Shown: in pieces, positions 36,268 to 44,323 of the stretch
How the letters are laid out: each line of letters begins with the position of its first letter
Position numbering within the stretch: position 1 is the stretch's first letter
Source: an uncultured Clostridia bacterium
GTDB taxonomy: Bacteria; Bacillota; Clostridia; Oscillospirales; Acutalibacteraceae
Reading direction: 5' to 3'
NCBI GenBank assembly: GCA_944384855.1
Contig: CALWUY010000006.1
Location: forward strand, 1 to 64,000
DNA: 64,000 nt
Notes under the pieces: model-generated
What the model was told of the DNA's origin: nothing
Seen by the model: only the letters and a program-made list of their open reading frames with translations
The model's database searches: none
Made by a program: the position numbers and the translations under genes

Positions 36268-37159
36268 AAGAGTTTTTGAAGATGTAAATTCTGTAAGGGC
36301 AGACGTATACTGCGCTTTTGCGGCAGATATTTCGCGCTCCAGAGCGGCGGCCTTGATAGAGCAGGGAGGCATTACCGTAAACGGCAGGGAAATATCCAAA
36401 AATGTAAAGCTGCAAGCGGGCGACAGGGTCAGAATAATTCTGCCTGATCCGGTGGAATACAAAGCGAAAGCAGAGAATATACCGCTGGATATCGTGTATG
36501 AGGATGATTTTCTTTTAGTAGTCAACAAGCCGAAAGGAATGGTAGTGCATCCCGCCTCCGGAAATTATGAAGGTACGCTTGTAAATGCACTTATGTATCA
36601 CTGCGGAAGTTCGCTTTCCGGAATTAACGGAATAATGCGTCCCGGAATTGTTCACAGGATAGATAAGAACACGAGCGGACTTTTGATGGTCGCCAAAAAC
36701 GATTTTGCCCACAGCTCGCTGGCGCAGCAAATAAAAGACCATACATTTACAAGGGAATATGCCTCGGTGGTTTACGGAAATGTCAAAGAGGACAGCGGAA
36801 CGGTAGACGCGCCGATAGGACGTCATCCGGTAAAGCGCAAGCAGATGGCGGTAACAGCCGGCGGCAGAAATGCGGTAACGCATTATGAAGTGGTGGAACG
36901 GCTTAACGGCTTTACATATTTGAAATTAAGGCTTGAAACCGGAAGAACCCATCAGATAAGGGTACATATGGCGTATTTGGGGCATCCGGTGGCAGGAGAT
37001 GATGTATACGGTCCGAAAAAGGTAATATCTTATTTGCAGGGACAGTGCCTGCATGCAAAAAAATTAGGTTTCATACATCCGAAAACGGGGGAGTATATGG
37101 AATTTGATTCCGAGCTGCCGCAGTATTTCAGGGAATTTATTGAGAGGTGCAAAAATTAA
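36254..37159 (+). CDS. rluD: 23S rRNA pseudouridine synthase, RluD family
   Basis: Converts specific uridines of 23S rRNA to pseudouridine. The N-terminal S4 domain (RSRAAALIEQGGITVNGREISKN) leads into the catalytic domain with PKGMVVHPASG and GIVHRIDKNTSGLLMVAKND near residues 131-150; the Asp of HRID is the catalytic residue (usual form HRLD). TGRTHQIRVHMAYLGHPVAGDDVYG closes the active-site region. Length 301 is normal. Its stop shares bases with the start of the next gene (TAATG). Confidence 0.95.
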   Translation: MKVIERVFEDVNSVRADVYCAFAADISRSRAAALIEQGGITVNGREISKNVKLQAGDRVRIILPDPVEYKAKAENIPLDIVYEDDFLLVVNKPKGMVVHPASGNYEGTLVNALMYHCGSSLSGINGIMRPGIVHRIDKNTSGLLMVAKNDFAHSSLAQQIKDHTFTREYASVVYGNVKEDSGTVDAPIGRHPVKRKQMAVTAGGRNAVTHYEVVERLNGFTYLKLRLETGRTHQIRVHMAYLGHPVAGDDVYGPKKVISYLQGQCLHAKKLGFIHPKTGEYMEFDSELPQYFREFIERCKN

Positions 37160-37992
37160 TGGGTATATTTGACGGCTGCTTATTAGCCTGCGATATTGAC
37201 GGTACGCTGATGGAAAGCGGCTATATAAATCCCGAAAATATAAAAAAAATATCTCACTTTGAGAGTGAGGGAGGAACATTTGTAATTTCAACAGGCAGAG
37301 GGGTTGCCGCGCTGACTCCGGTGCTTGAGCAAATTCCCGATATTTCAATTGCAGTTATTGCAAACGGATGTATTATTTATGATTATAAGACACGGCGGAT
37401 ACTGTTTCAAAAGGAAATATCAAAATCGGAATATCACTTTGCGGAATTTATAAACGGTTTGGGTTATAATGTAGGCACAGAGGTGCATTGCGGTGCTGAG
37501 GCATATACTTTAAAGCGCAACAGCGCTACTGACCTTCATCAGCAGTATGAAAAATTCGAAGCGCCGGATGTTACATACGGCTTTTTAAAAGACAAGATAT
37601 GGAACAAGGTAATATTTCTTTTTGAAACCGCCGATGACAGAGAAAAGGTAAAAGAGATACTGTCTAAAGAAAACACACAATGCCTGTTTATTGATACCTG
37701 CGCCGTTATTGACGGGCAGCTTCAGAACTATCTTGAACAGGTGCCGAGAAACGTATCAAAGGCCGGAGCGCTTAAAAAGCTTTGCGAAATGCTGGATATA
37801 AAATCCGGCAAATTATTTGCAATAGGTGATTATTATAATGATATAGAGATGCTGAAACTCGGCAGCGTAAGCGCTGCTCCTGGGAATTCGCCTCAAGAGG
37901 TCAAGCAATACGCTGACTACATAACATGTGACTGCAAAGACGGCGCTGTCGCCGATTTTATAGATTATTTAGAAACCAAAATCAATGCCTGA
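37159..37992 (+). CDS. Cof-type HAD-IIB family hydrolase
   Basis: Cytoplasmic haloacid-dehalogenase-superfamily phosphatase, probably acting on sugar phosphates or similar small metabolites. Motif I is ACDIDGTL with the nucleophile Asp, motif II STGRG, the motif III Lys region covers KAGALKKLC, and motif IV is IGDYYNDIEML. A cap domain lies between (~85-185). I chose ATG 37159, fused to the rluD stop as TAATG, with GAGAGGTG upstream; a GTG at 37147 overlaps that site. Product 277 residues. Confidence 0.9.
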   Translation: MGIFDGCLLACDIDGTLMESGYINPENIKKISHFESEGGTFVISTGRGVAALTPVLEQIPDISIAVIANGCIIYDYKTRRILFQKEISKSEYHFAEFINGLGYNVGTEVHCGAEAYTLKRNSATDLHQQYEKFEAPDVTYGFLKDKIWNKVIFLFETADDREKVKEILSKENTQCLFIDTCAVIDGQLQNYLEQVPRNVSKAGALKKLCEMLDIKSGKLFAIGDYYNDIEMLKLGSVSAAPGNSPQEVKQYADYITCDCKDGAVADFIDYLETKINA

Positions 37993-38028
37993 TTTTCAGT
38001 CGGCATTCGGTAGGAAAGGATGAGGATT

Positions 38029-38871
38029 ATGGATGCAGCAGTAAAAAAAGAGTTACAGATTACAGCCTGCAAAGTAAGAATGGGAATTATAGAGGGGGTA
38101 CACGCTGCAAAATCAGGTCACCCGGGAGGCTCGCTTTCTGCGACCGAGATACTTACGTATCTGTATTTCAAACAGATGAACATAGACCCTGAAAATCCTA
38201 AAATGGAGAACAGGGATCGCTTTGTGCTTTCAAAAGGACATGCGGCTCCGGTGCTTTATTCTGTTCTGGCACAGCGGGGATTTTTCAGCGAGGATTTGCT
38301 CCCTACCCTGCGCAAGCCTGACAGTATACTGCAGGGGCATCCGGATATGAAACATATTCCCGGCGTCGATATGTCTACGGGCTCATTAGGACAGGGTATA
38401 TCCGCGGCGGTAGGTATGGCGCTTTCATCCAAACATTTCGGAACCGGATTTAATGTATATGCATTGCTCGGTGACGGCGAAATCGAAGAAGGACAGGTAT
38501 GGGAAGCTGCGATGTTTGCGGCCAACAAGGGACTTGATAATCTTACGGTATTTGTAGATTACAATAATCTTCAGATTGACGGCACCATAGATGAAGTCAA
38601 CTCCGCAAAGCCCATAGACAAGAAATTTGAAGCATTTAACTGGAAAACGATAGTGATTGATGACGGCAATGATTTTGAGCAGATAGAGGCGGCTCTGAAA
38701 GAGGCAGAGTCGGCGGACAAGCCGGTCGCTATAATAGCAAAAACGGTCAAAGGAAAAGGCGTATCTTACATGGAAAATCAAGTCGGATGGCACGGGTCTG
38801 CGCCGAATGACGAATTATATGAGCAGGCGATGGCTGAACTCAGGACAAAATTAGCTGAGCTTGAGAAATAG
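38029..38871 (+). CDS. Transketolase, N-terminal subunit
   Basis: Thiamine-diphosphate-binding half of a split transketolase of the pentose phosphate pathway. AKSGHPGGSLSATEIL and SKGHAAPVLYSVLA carry active-site histidines; GHPDMKHIPGVDMSTGSLGQG follows, then GDGEIEEGQVWEAAMFAANKGLDNLTVFVDYNNLQIDG, the ThDP/Mg2+ motif. ATG 38029 is favoured over ATG 38020, which sits too close to the GGAAAGG site. Product about 280 residues. The C-terminal half is the next gene, 13 bases on. Confidence 0.94.
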   Translation: MDAAVKKELQITACKVRMGIIEGVHAAKSGHPGGSLSATEILTYLYFKQMNIDPENPKMENRDRFVLSKGHAAPVLYSVLAQRGFFSEDLLPTLRKPDSILQGHPDMKHIPGVDMSTGSLGQGISAAVGMALSSKHFGTGFNVYALLGDGEIEEGQVWEAAMFAANKGLDNLTVFVDYNNLQIDGTIDEVNSAKPIDKKFEAFNWKTIVIDDGNDFEQIEAALKEAESADKPVAIIAKTVKGKGVSYMENQVGWHGSAPNDELYEQAMAELRTKLAELEK

Positions 38872-38884
38872 GGGGAATTTTGTT

Positions 38885-39832
38885 ATGTCAGAAGTAAAAA
38901 TGGTTGCGACACGCGCGGGTTTCGGTGCCGCTTTGGCAGAACTGGGCGCAAAGCGCGATGACTTTATTGTATTGGATGCGGACCTTGCGGCCGCTACTCA
39001 GACAGGAGTATTTAAAAAGGCATTCCCCGACAGGTTTTATGACTGCGGTATAGCAGAGCAAAATATGATGGGTATTGCCGCGGGTATTGCTGCAACAGGC
39101 AAAAAGGTTGTTTGCAGCTCTTTTGCCATGTTTGCGGCGGGCAGAGCGTACGAGCAGGTGAGAAACTCGATAGGATATCCTCATCTTAATGTTGTGATAG
39201 GAGCAACTCACGCGGGTATTTCGGTCGGAGAAGACGGAGCTACGCATCAGTGCTGCGAGGATATAGCTCTTATGAGAACTATTCCGGGCATGACAATAAT
39301 AAATCCTGCCGATGAGACCGAAGCAAAGCTTGCGGTAGAGGCGGCATTGGATCAGGACGGACCCGTATATATGCGTTTCGGAAGACTTGCCGTTCCGGTT
39401 ATTTTCGGAGATGATTATAAGTTTGAAATCGGAAAAGGTGTTGAGCTCAAATCAGGCAGTGATGTTACTGTAATAGCTACCGGTTTAATGGTAAATGAAG
39501 CATTACAGGCTTATGAAATGCTTAAAAATGAGGGAATAAACGCCCGTATAATAAATATACACACGATTAAACCGCTTGACAAAGATATAGTAATTAAAGC
39601 GGCTAAGGAAACAGGAGCTATCGTTACGGCAGAGGAACATTCGGTTATAGGAGGACTCGGCAGTGCGGTAAGCGAGGTATTGTCGGAAGAATATCCGGCA
39701 CCTGTGGTCAAACTCGGTGTTTACGATGTTTTCGGTCATTCGGGAGCGGCTCCCAAACTGCTTGACGAGTTCGGTCTTCGCGCAGTAAATATTGTGGAAA
39801 AGGCAAAAAAAGCTATATCAATGAAAAAGTAA
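38885..39832 (+). CDS. Transketolase, C-terminal subunit
   Basis: Second half of the split transketolase, holding the pyrimidine-binding and C-terminal domains. FYDCGIAEQNMMGIAAGIAATGKK contains the conserved catalytic Glu, followed by CSSFAMFAAGRAYEQVRNSIGYP and THAGISVGEDGATHQ. ATG 38885 is preceded by AGGGGGAA; the upstream TTG in frame was rejected. Product 315 residues. The pair ends at the terminator at 39861-39901. Confidence 0.94.
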   Translation: MSEVKMVATRAGFGAALAELGAKRDDFIVLDADLAAATQTGVFKKAFPDRFYDCGIAEQNMMGIAAGIAATGKKVVCSSFAMFAAGRAYEQVRNSIGYPHLNVVIGATHAGISVGEDGATHQCCEDIALMRTIPGMTIINPADETEAKLAVEAALDQDGPVYMRFGRLAVPVIFGDDYKFEIGKGVELKSGSDVTVIATGLMVNEALQAYEMLKNEGINARIINIHTIKPLDKDIVIKAAKETGAIVTAEEHSVIGGLGSAVSEVLSEEYPAPVVKLGVYDVFGHSGAAPKLLDEFGLRAVNIVEKAKKAISMKK

Positions 39833-39860
39833 TTTTTTCGGTAAAGCATAAGCGTATAAG

Positions 39861-39901
39861 CAGCCAACCAAGGATCACTGTACTTGGTTGGCTGTATTTT
39901 T
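39861..39901 (+). terminator. Intrinsic terminator after the transketolase genes
   Basis: Perfect 12-bp stem CAGCCAACCAAG (39861-39872) with its complement (39883-39894), a 10-base loop, then TATTTTT. It separates the long housekeeping block from nagA. Confidence 0.9.
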
Positions 39902-39975
39902 ACGGTATTTTCCAAATTAAGTAAACTTTAGTTGCAATCGTTGTTATTTTTAGTTGCTAAATTTTGCCGTAATGG

Positions 39976-40004
39976 TTGTTTTTTGAAAAATAGTATGATA
40001 AAAT
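39976..40004 (+). promoter_or_regulatory. Extended -10 promoter for nagA
   Basis: TTGTTT (39976-39981), 17-base spacer, TAAAAT (39999-40004) with TG one base upstream (39996-39997). Predicted start about 40011, 50 bases before the nagA ATG. No clear operator was recognised. Confidence 0.6.
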
Positions 40005-40060
40005 GATTTTGTAACAATAACTTGTCTAAGATAATGCATCTTGACAAAGGAGGGTTTTAT

Positions 40061-41200
40061 ATGAAATATATCAAAAACGGTAAAATCATTATGGAATACG
40101 GTATAATAGAAAATTCCGTATTGTCATTTGATGAAAAAATCTGCGGTATAACTGATGAAAATTCCATTCCGGAAGACGCTGAGGTCATCGACGCTATGGG
40201 AGGATATGTATCTCCGGGACTTATAGATATACATATTCACGGATATTTAGGCGAGGATACCTCTGACGGTAATGCCGAAGGAATATTCAAAATGGCTAAC
40301 GGTGTAATGAAGAACGGAGTTACATCATTTTGTCCTACTACAATGACAGTGTCAATGGAGGAAATAGAAAAGGCGCTTGATGTGGTACGTTCACTTAAAG
40401 GTGAAAGTAAAAAATGGCAGGGAGCCGAAATTTTGGGAGTCAACCTTGAAGGACCTTTTATTAATCCGAAGCGAAAGGGAGCTCAGGCCGAACAGCATAT
40501 CAAAAAGCCCGACGCGAAGTTTATCATAGACAATTCCGATATAATATGTCTTACGACGATTGCTCCTGAGATGGAGGGCGGATACGAAGCCATAAGTGAG
40601 ATAAGAAGAAAAAGTCATGTGGTAGTGTCGATAGGGCATACTGATGCGGATTTTGAGCAGACAATGAGCGGAATAGAGGCAGGAGCTACACATATAACTC
40701 ATTTGTTCAATGCGCAGACGCCTTTGCATCACAGGAAACCCGGTGTAGTCGGAGCGGCACTTCAGACAGGCGTTACCACTGAGCTGATTGCTGATACATT
40801 CCACGTACACAAGGGATTATTTCAGCTTTTGGCTCAAGTTAAAGGGGATAAGCTGGTACTTATAACTGACTGTACCAGAGCGGGAGGAATGCCAGACGGT
40901 GAGTATAGCTTAGGAGGTCAGCCCATTTTCGTAAAGGGAGTCCAGTGTTTATTAGAGGACGGAACCATTGCCGGAAGCGTACTGAAACTCAACAACGCTG
41001 TTAAAAACTTCCGTGACAACTGTGATTTGCCTTTCTGGAAAGTTGTTTCGGCGGCAAGCCTTGCTCCTGCGAAGGCAATAGGGGCAGACAAGAGAAAAGG
41101 TTCGTTGGAACCCGGGAAAGACGCCGACATAATCATAACAGACAACGACTTCAATATAGTTAAAACAATAATCGGAGGAGAAGTTAAATATGAAGCTTAA
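40061..41200 (+). CDS. nagA: N-acetylglucosamine-6-phosphate deacetylase
   Basis: Metal-dependent amidohydrolase that removes acetate from GlcNAc-6-P, giving glucosamine-6-P. The metal-binding HIHGYLGED motif lies near residues 60-68, VNLEGPFINPKRKGAQ contains a metal-binding Glu, VSIGHTDADFEQ and GATHITHLFNAQTPLHHRKPG carry histidines, and LITDCTRAGG the catalytic Asp. ATG 40061 is preceded by AAAGGAGGG; the upstream TTG was rejected. Product 379 residues, normal. It overlaps the next gene by 11 bases, suggesting joint amino-sugar metabolism. Confidence 0.95.
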   Translation: MKYIKNGKIIMEYGIIENSVLSFDEKICGITDENSIPEDAEVIDAMGGYVSPGLIDIHIHGYLGEDTSDGNAEGIFKMANGVMKNGVTSFCPTTMTVSMEEIEKALDVVRSLKGESKKWQGAEILGVNLEGPFINPKRKGAQAEQHIKKPDAKFIIDNSDIICLTTIAPEMEGGYEAISEIRRKSHVVVSIGHTDADFEQTMSGIEAGATHITHLFNAQTPLHHRKPGVVGAALQTGVTTELIADTFHVHKGLFQLLAQVKGDKLVLITDCTRAGGMPDGEYSLGGQPIFVKGVQCLLEDGTIAGSVLKLNNAVKNFRDNCDLPFWKVVSAASLAPAKAIGADKRKGSLEPGKDADIIITDNDFNIVKTIIGGEVKYEA

Positions 41201-42566
41201 ATACAGCGCTGAGTTAGATCCGCAGTTCAGTCCTATGGCAGTAGTTTACCGCGATTTTCTGGAAGAGGTTAAAAAAACCGGCGGTGAAAAGCTGGTAATA
41301 GGAATAGAGAGAAATAACGGATACGTTTCAACGTTCGCTACTACGGTGTTTGCTGAAAACAGCGGCAGGGATCAGGAAAACATTGAGATGACAGACCGGA
41401 TTGTAAAATCGCTTTTATGGTTCAGGGGCGGGTATAAAATTATAATCGCCGGTTCAAAAATCATTTATGAGGCAATCAAAAAGGCATACGCAAAAGACGG
41501 CAGCCGCGCATTTGACAATGATTTTATGTCGGGCGTTTACGAGCGTGATTTTGAAGTAGAGTGGAAGCCTATCGAGGAAGCTCCTGTGGATAATGAGGGC
41601 GCAGCTCCGGTAGGAAGACATCTTGACGGGTGCCGCATAGGATTTGACGCGGGAGGCAGTGACCGTAAAGTAAGCGCGGTAATAGACGGCGAAAGTGTTT
41701 ATTCGGAAGAGGTTGTATGGTTCCCGAAATTAAACAGTGACCCGCAGTATCAGTATGACGGAATTCTTTCGGCAATGAAATCTGCCGCAGCGCACATGCC
41801 GCGTGTTGACGCAATAGGAGTATCGTCTGCGGGAGTATATATTGATAACAGGATAATGGTAGCGTCGCTTTTCATAAAGGTCTCAAAAGAAGATTTTGAA
41901 AAACGAGTTAAAAATATGTATATAGATATTGCAAAAGAGTTCGGAGATGTGCCGCTTCAGGTTGCAAACGACGGAGACGTTACCGCGCTGGCGGGAGCTA
42001 TGAGCCTTAATGAAAATGCTGTGCTGGGAATAGCTATGGGCACGAGTGAAGCTGCAGGATATGTTGATAAGGCCGGCAATATTACGGGATGGCTTAATGA
42101 ATTTGCATTTGTACCGGTAGATTTCTGCAAAGATGCGATGGTAGACGAGTGGTCGGGAGACTACGGCTGCGGAGTAAAATATTTTTCACAGGATGCGGTT
42201 ATAAAACTCGCTCCCGCCGCGGGAATAGAATTAGACGAAAATCTTTCTCCGGCCGAAAAGCTTAAAGCAGTACAGGAATTAATGGAAAACGGCGATGCGA
42301 GAGCAGAAGCCATATACGATACAATAGGGGTATATTTCGGGTATGCAATAGCCTATTACAGTATTTTTTACGATGTAGAGCATGTACTTATTATGGGCCG
42401 TGTCACTTCCGGAAAGGGAGGAGAAATTATTCTCGATAAGGCAAACAAAGTAATCGCGGAAGAATTTCCTGAGCTTTCAAAGAAGTGTGAGCTTCATATT
42501 CCGGACGAGAAAAGCCGTCGGGTAGGGCAGTCGGTAGCAGCGGCAAGTCTGCCCGAAATCAAATAA
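41190..42566 (+). CDS. ASKHA-type ATPase, ROK/BadF-like; probable amino-sugar kinase
   Basis: A 458-residue protein of the actin/hexokinase superfamily. The nucleotide-binding phosphate-1 loop GFDAGGSDRKVSAVIDGE starts only at about residue 150; VANDGDVTALAG and GIAMGTSEAAGY follow, and HVLIMGRVTSGKGGEIIL is near the C-terminus. The first ~140 residues form an extra N-terminal region I cannot identify. Overlap with nagA suggests that it phosphorylates N-acetylglucosamine or a related sugar before NagA acts, but a regulatory ROK-like role is not excluded. Confidence 0.75.
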   Translation: MKLKYSAELDPQFSPMAVVYRDFLEEVKKTGGEKLVIGIERNNGYVSTFATTVFAENSGRDQENIEMTDRIVKSLLWFRGGYKIIIAGSKIIYEAIKKAYAKDGSRAFDNDFMSGVYERDFEVEWKPIEEAPVDNEGAAPVGRHLDGCRIGFDAGGSDRKVSAVIDGESVYSEEVVWFPKLNSDPQYQYDGILSAMKSAAAHMPRVDAIGVSSAGVYIDNRIMVASLFIKVSKEDFEKRVKNMYIDIAKEFGDVPLQVANDGDVTALAGAMSLNENAVLGIAMGTSEAAGYVDKAGNITGWLNEFAFVPVDFCKDAMVDEWSGDYGCGVKYFSQDAVIKLAPAAGIELDENLSPAEKLKAVQELMENGDARAEAIYDTIGVYFGYAIAYYSIFYDVEHVLIMGRVTSGKGGEIILDKANKVIAEEFPELSKKCELHIPDEKSRRVGQSVAAASLPEIK

Positions 42567-42603
42567 AAAAGTCACAGTAATTCAACTATATAATAAATGT
42601 TAC

Positions 42604-42649
42604 AAAAAAAGGGAGAAAACTTTTTGCTGCGAGGTTTTCTCCCTTTTTT
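42604..42649 (+). terminator. Intrinsic terminator after the nagA operon
   Basis: Near-perfect hairpin: AAAAAAGGGAGAAAAC pairs with GTTTTCTCCCTTTTTT (right arm from 42634) around a 13-base loop, ending in a T-run. It can also stop transcription from the right because of the A-run on its left side. Confidence 0.85.
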
Positions 42650-42738
42650 CGTTTAAAAGCAACATCAAAAACCGACCGGTTGTGATTAAAAAAACAAAAA
42701 CTGAAATTAAACGACTTTTTAAAAAAGTTGGTTTGTGA

Positions 42739-42767
42739 GTATAAAATTGGCAATAATCCACATACTA
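42739..42767 (+). promoter_or_regulatory. Candidate sigma-G (forespore) promoter of spoVT
   Basis: GTATA (42739-42743), 17-base spacer, CATACTA (42761-42767). CATACTA is the classical -10 element of Bacillus sigma-G promoters, and GnATA their -35 core. B. subtilis spoVT is known to be sigma-G-dependent. The start would be about 42774, 33 bases before the ATG. No sigma-A promoter of similar quality is seen in 42650-42806. Confidence 0.6.
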
Positions 42768-42806
42768 ACTCCACATCAAAATTTAACAAAGAAAAGGAGT
42801 TTATAT

Positions 42807-43340
42807 ATGAAAGCAACAGGCATAGTCAGGAGAATTGACGATTTAGGCAGGGTGGTAATTCCAAAGGAAATACGGAAAACCATGCGTATCCGCGAGGGAG
42901 ATCCGTTGGAAATATATACAAGTGCCGGCGGCGAAGTAATATTTAAAAAGTATTCGCCTATAGGTGAGCTTTCCGTATTTGCGGCAGAATATGCGGAGGC
43001 ACTGGCACAGGGAACACAGCTTCCCGTAATTATATGCGACAGAGACCATTGTGTTGCGGCGGCCGGAATTTCTAAAAAGGAAGTGCTTGAGAGACGCGTA
43101 ACACCTTCACTTGAAAATATTATGGAAGAGCGCAGAAGCGTAAACTACAGCGGAGAAAATGCGCCGCAGGCGTTAGAAGGAATAAAACGTAATATTTTGG
43201 TAGGAGTTCCTATTATAAATGCCGGGGACGTAAGCGGAGCGGTAGTTTTAATAGAAGATGAAAATTCTGCGTCGGCAACAGAAAGCGATATAAAGCTGGC
43301 GTCTGTCGCAGCGGCGTTTTTAAGCAAGCAGGTCGAATAA
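42807..43340 (+). CDS. spoVT: Stage V sporulation protein T (AbrB-family regulator with GAF-like domain)
   Basis: DNA-binding regulator of late forespore gene expression. The N-terminal AbrB/SpoVT swapped-hairpin domain is MKATGIVRRIDDLGRVVIPK through EVIFKKYSPIGE (1-52). A GAF-like domain covers ~60-177, ending in LIEDENSASATESDIKLASVAAAFLSKQ. ATG 42807 has AAAGGAG 7 bases upstream. Length 177 matches SpoVT rather than the shorter AbrB. Its presence points to a spore-forming lineage. It is monocistronic, followed by the terminator at 43366-43407. Confidence 0.93.
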   Translation: MKATGIVRRIDDLGRVVIPKEIRKTMRIREGDPLEIYTSAGGEVIFKKYSPIGELSVFAAEYAEALAQGTQLPVIICDRDHCVAAAGISKKEVLERRVTPSLENIMEERRSVNYSGENAPQALEGIKRNILVGVPIINAGDVSGAVVLIEDENSASATESDIKLASVAAAFLSKQVE

Positions 43341-43365
43341 TAAAGTTGTTTTTAGGTATTAATAA

Positions 43366-43407
43366 AAAACTGTCCGTTTAAGTTTTCAAACTTAAACGGA
43401 CAGTTTT
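43366..43407. terminator. Bidirectional intrinsic terminator between convergent genes
   Basis: Perfect 17-bp stem AAAACTGTCCGTTTAAG (43366-43382) with its complement (43391-43407), loop TTTTCAAA. It ends spoVT on the plus strand and the GRE operon on the minus strand, overlapping the stop codon of the activase gene. Confidence 0.9.
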
Positions 43408-44323
43408 AAATTACACAGAATACTTTTACCCGGCTTTGCAGCTTATCCTCGAGTTTTTTGCAGTAAGAAATGATTTCATCATCCGTCTGCGTGTCTCCGA
43501 AAGAAGTATATTCTCTGCCGGATGACTGATATTTAGAAGCTGCAAGAGAATTGTATTTCAGAATTTCTATGCCCTTAAGATTCTGAGATATACCAGACAA
43601 TTTGCCGGCGAACTGCTCAATGTCCTCGTCTGAATCGTTTACAGCCGGTATCAACGGGATTCGGACGATTATTTTCCCTTCGGACGTCTCTGACAGCTTT
43701 CTGAGATTATCGTATATCAGTCTGTTGTCCTGACCTGTGTATTGCTTATGCTTTTCACTGCCGGCAATCTTGAAATCGGTATAGAACAAGTCGGCATAAG
43801 GAATTACTTTTTCAATATTTTCCCACGGTACAAACAGAGCGGTTTCGATTGCGGTATGTATGCCTTTTTCTTTGCATTCTTTAAGTAAATCACGGCAGAA
43901 ATCAGCCTGTAAAAGACATTCGCCGCCTGAAAGAGTCACACCGCCGCCGCTTTGCTTATAATAATGTAAATCCTTTTCTATTTCTTTTAGTACGTCGGAT
44001 AAAGTTTTTTCTTTTCCGCTGACCGTCAGCGCGCCTGACGGACATACGTCGGCACATTTGCCGCAGTGTGTGCAGCCATCGCGCAGAAAAAGCATATCAT
44101 TACCGTCAATTATATGGTGATCGGGGCAGATTTCAACGCACTTTCCGCAGTGTATGCATTTGATTTGAGCGTACATTATATCTTTTTTATATGATACAGT
44201 CTCAGGATTATGACACCAGAGACACGAAAGCGCACAGCCTTTGAAATAAACCACCGTTCTGATACCCGGACCGTCGTGAAGGGAAGAACGTGAAATATTT
44301 GAAATATTCGCGCTTAAAGACAT
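43406..44323 (-). CDS. Glycyl-radical enzyme activating protein (radical SAM, with ferredoxin clusters) #1
   Basis: Radical-SAM activase that installs the glycyl radical on its partner, here surely the adjacent AraC-GRE protein. The cluster motif is CALSCLWCHNPE near residues 30-41. It is followed by two 4Fe-4S ferredoxin motifs (CIHCGKCVEICPDH and CTHCGKCADVCPSG), the insert typical of activases of dehydratase-type GREs but absent from pyruvate formate-lyase activase. GGGVTLSGGECLLQ is the SAM-binding GGE region. Length 305 is normal. Its start overlaps the end of the GRE gene by 10 bases, so the two are coupled. Confidence 0.93.
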   Translation of the reverse strand: MSLSANISNISRSSLHDGPGIRTVVYFKGCALSCLWCHNPETVSYKKDIMYAQIKCIHCGKCVEICPDHHIIDGNDMLFLRDGCTHCGKCADVCPSGALTVSGKEKTLSDVLKEIEKDLHYYKQSGGGVTLSGGECLLQADFCRDLLKECKEKGIHTAIETALFVPWENIEKVIPYADLFYTDFKIAGSEKHKQYTGQDNRLIYDNLRKLSETSEGKIIVRIPLIPAVNDSDEDIEQFAGKLSGISQNLKGIEILKYNSLAASKYQSSGREYTSFGDTQTDDEIISYCKKLEDKLQSRVKVFCVI

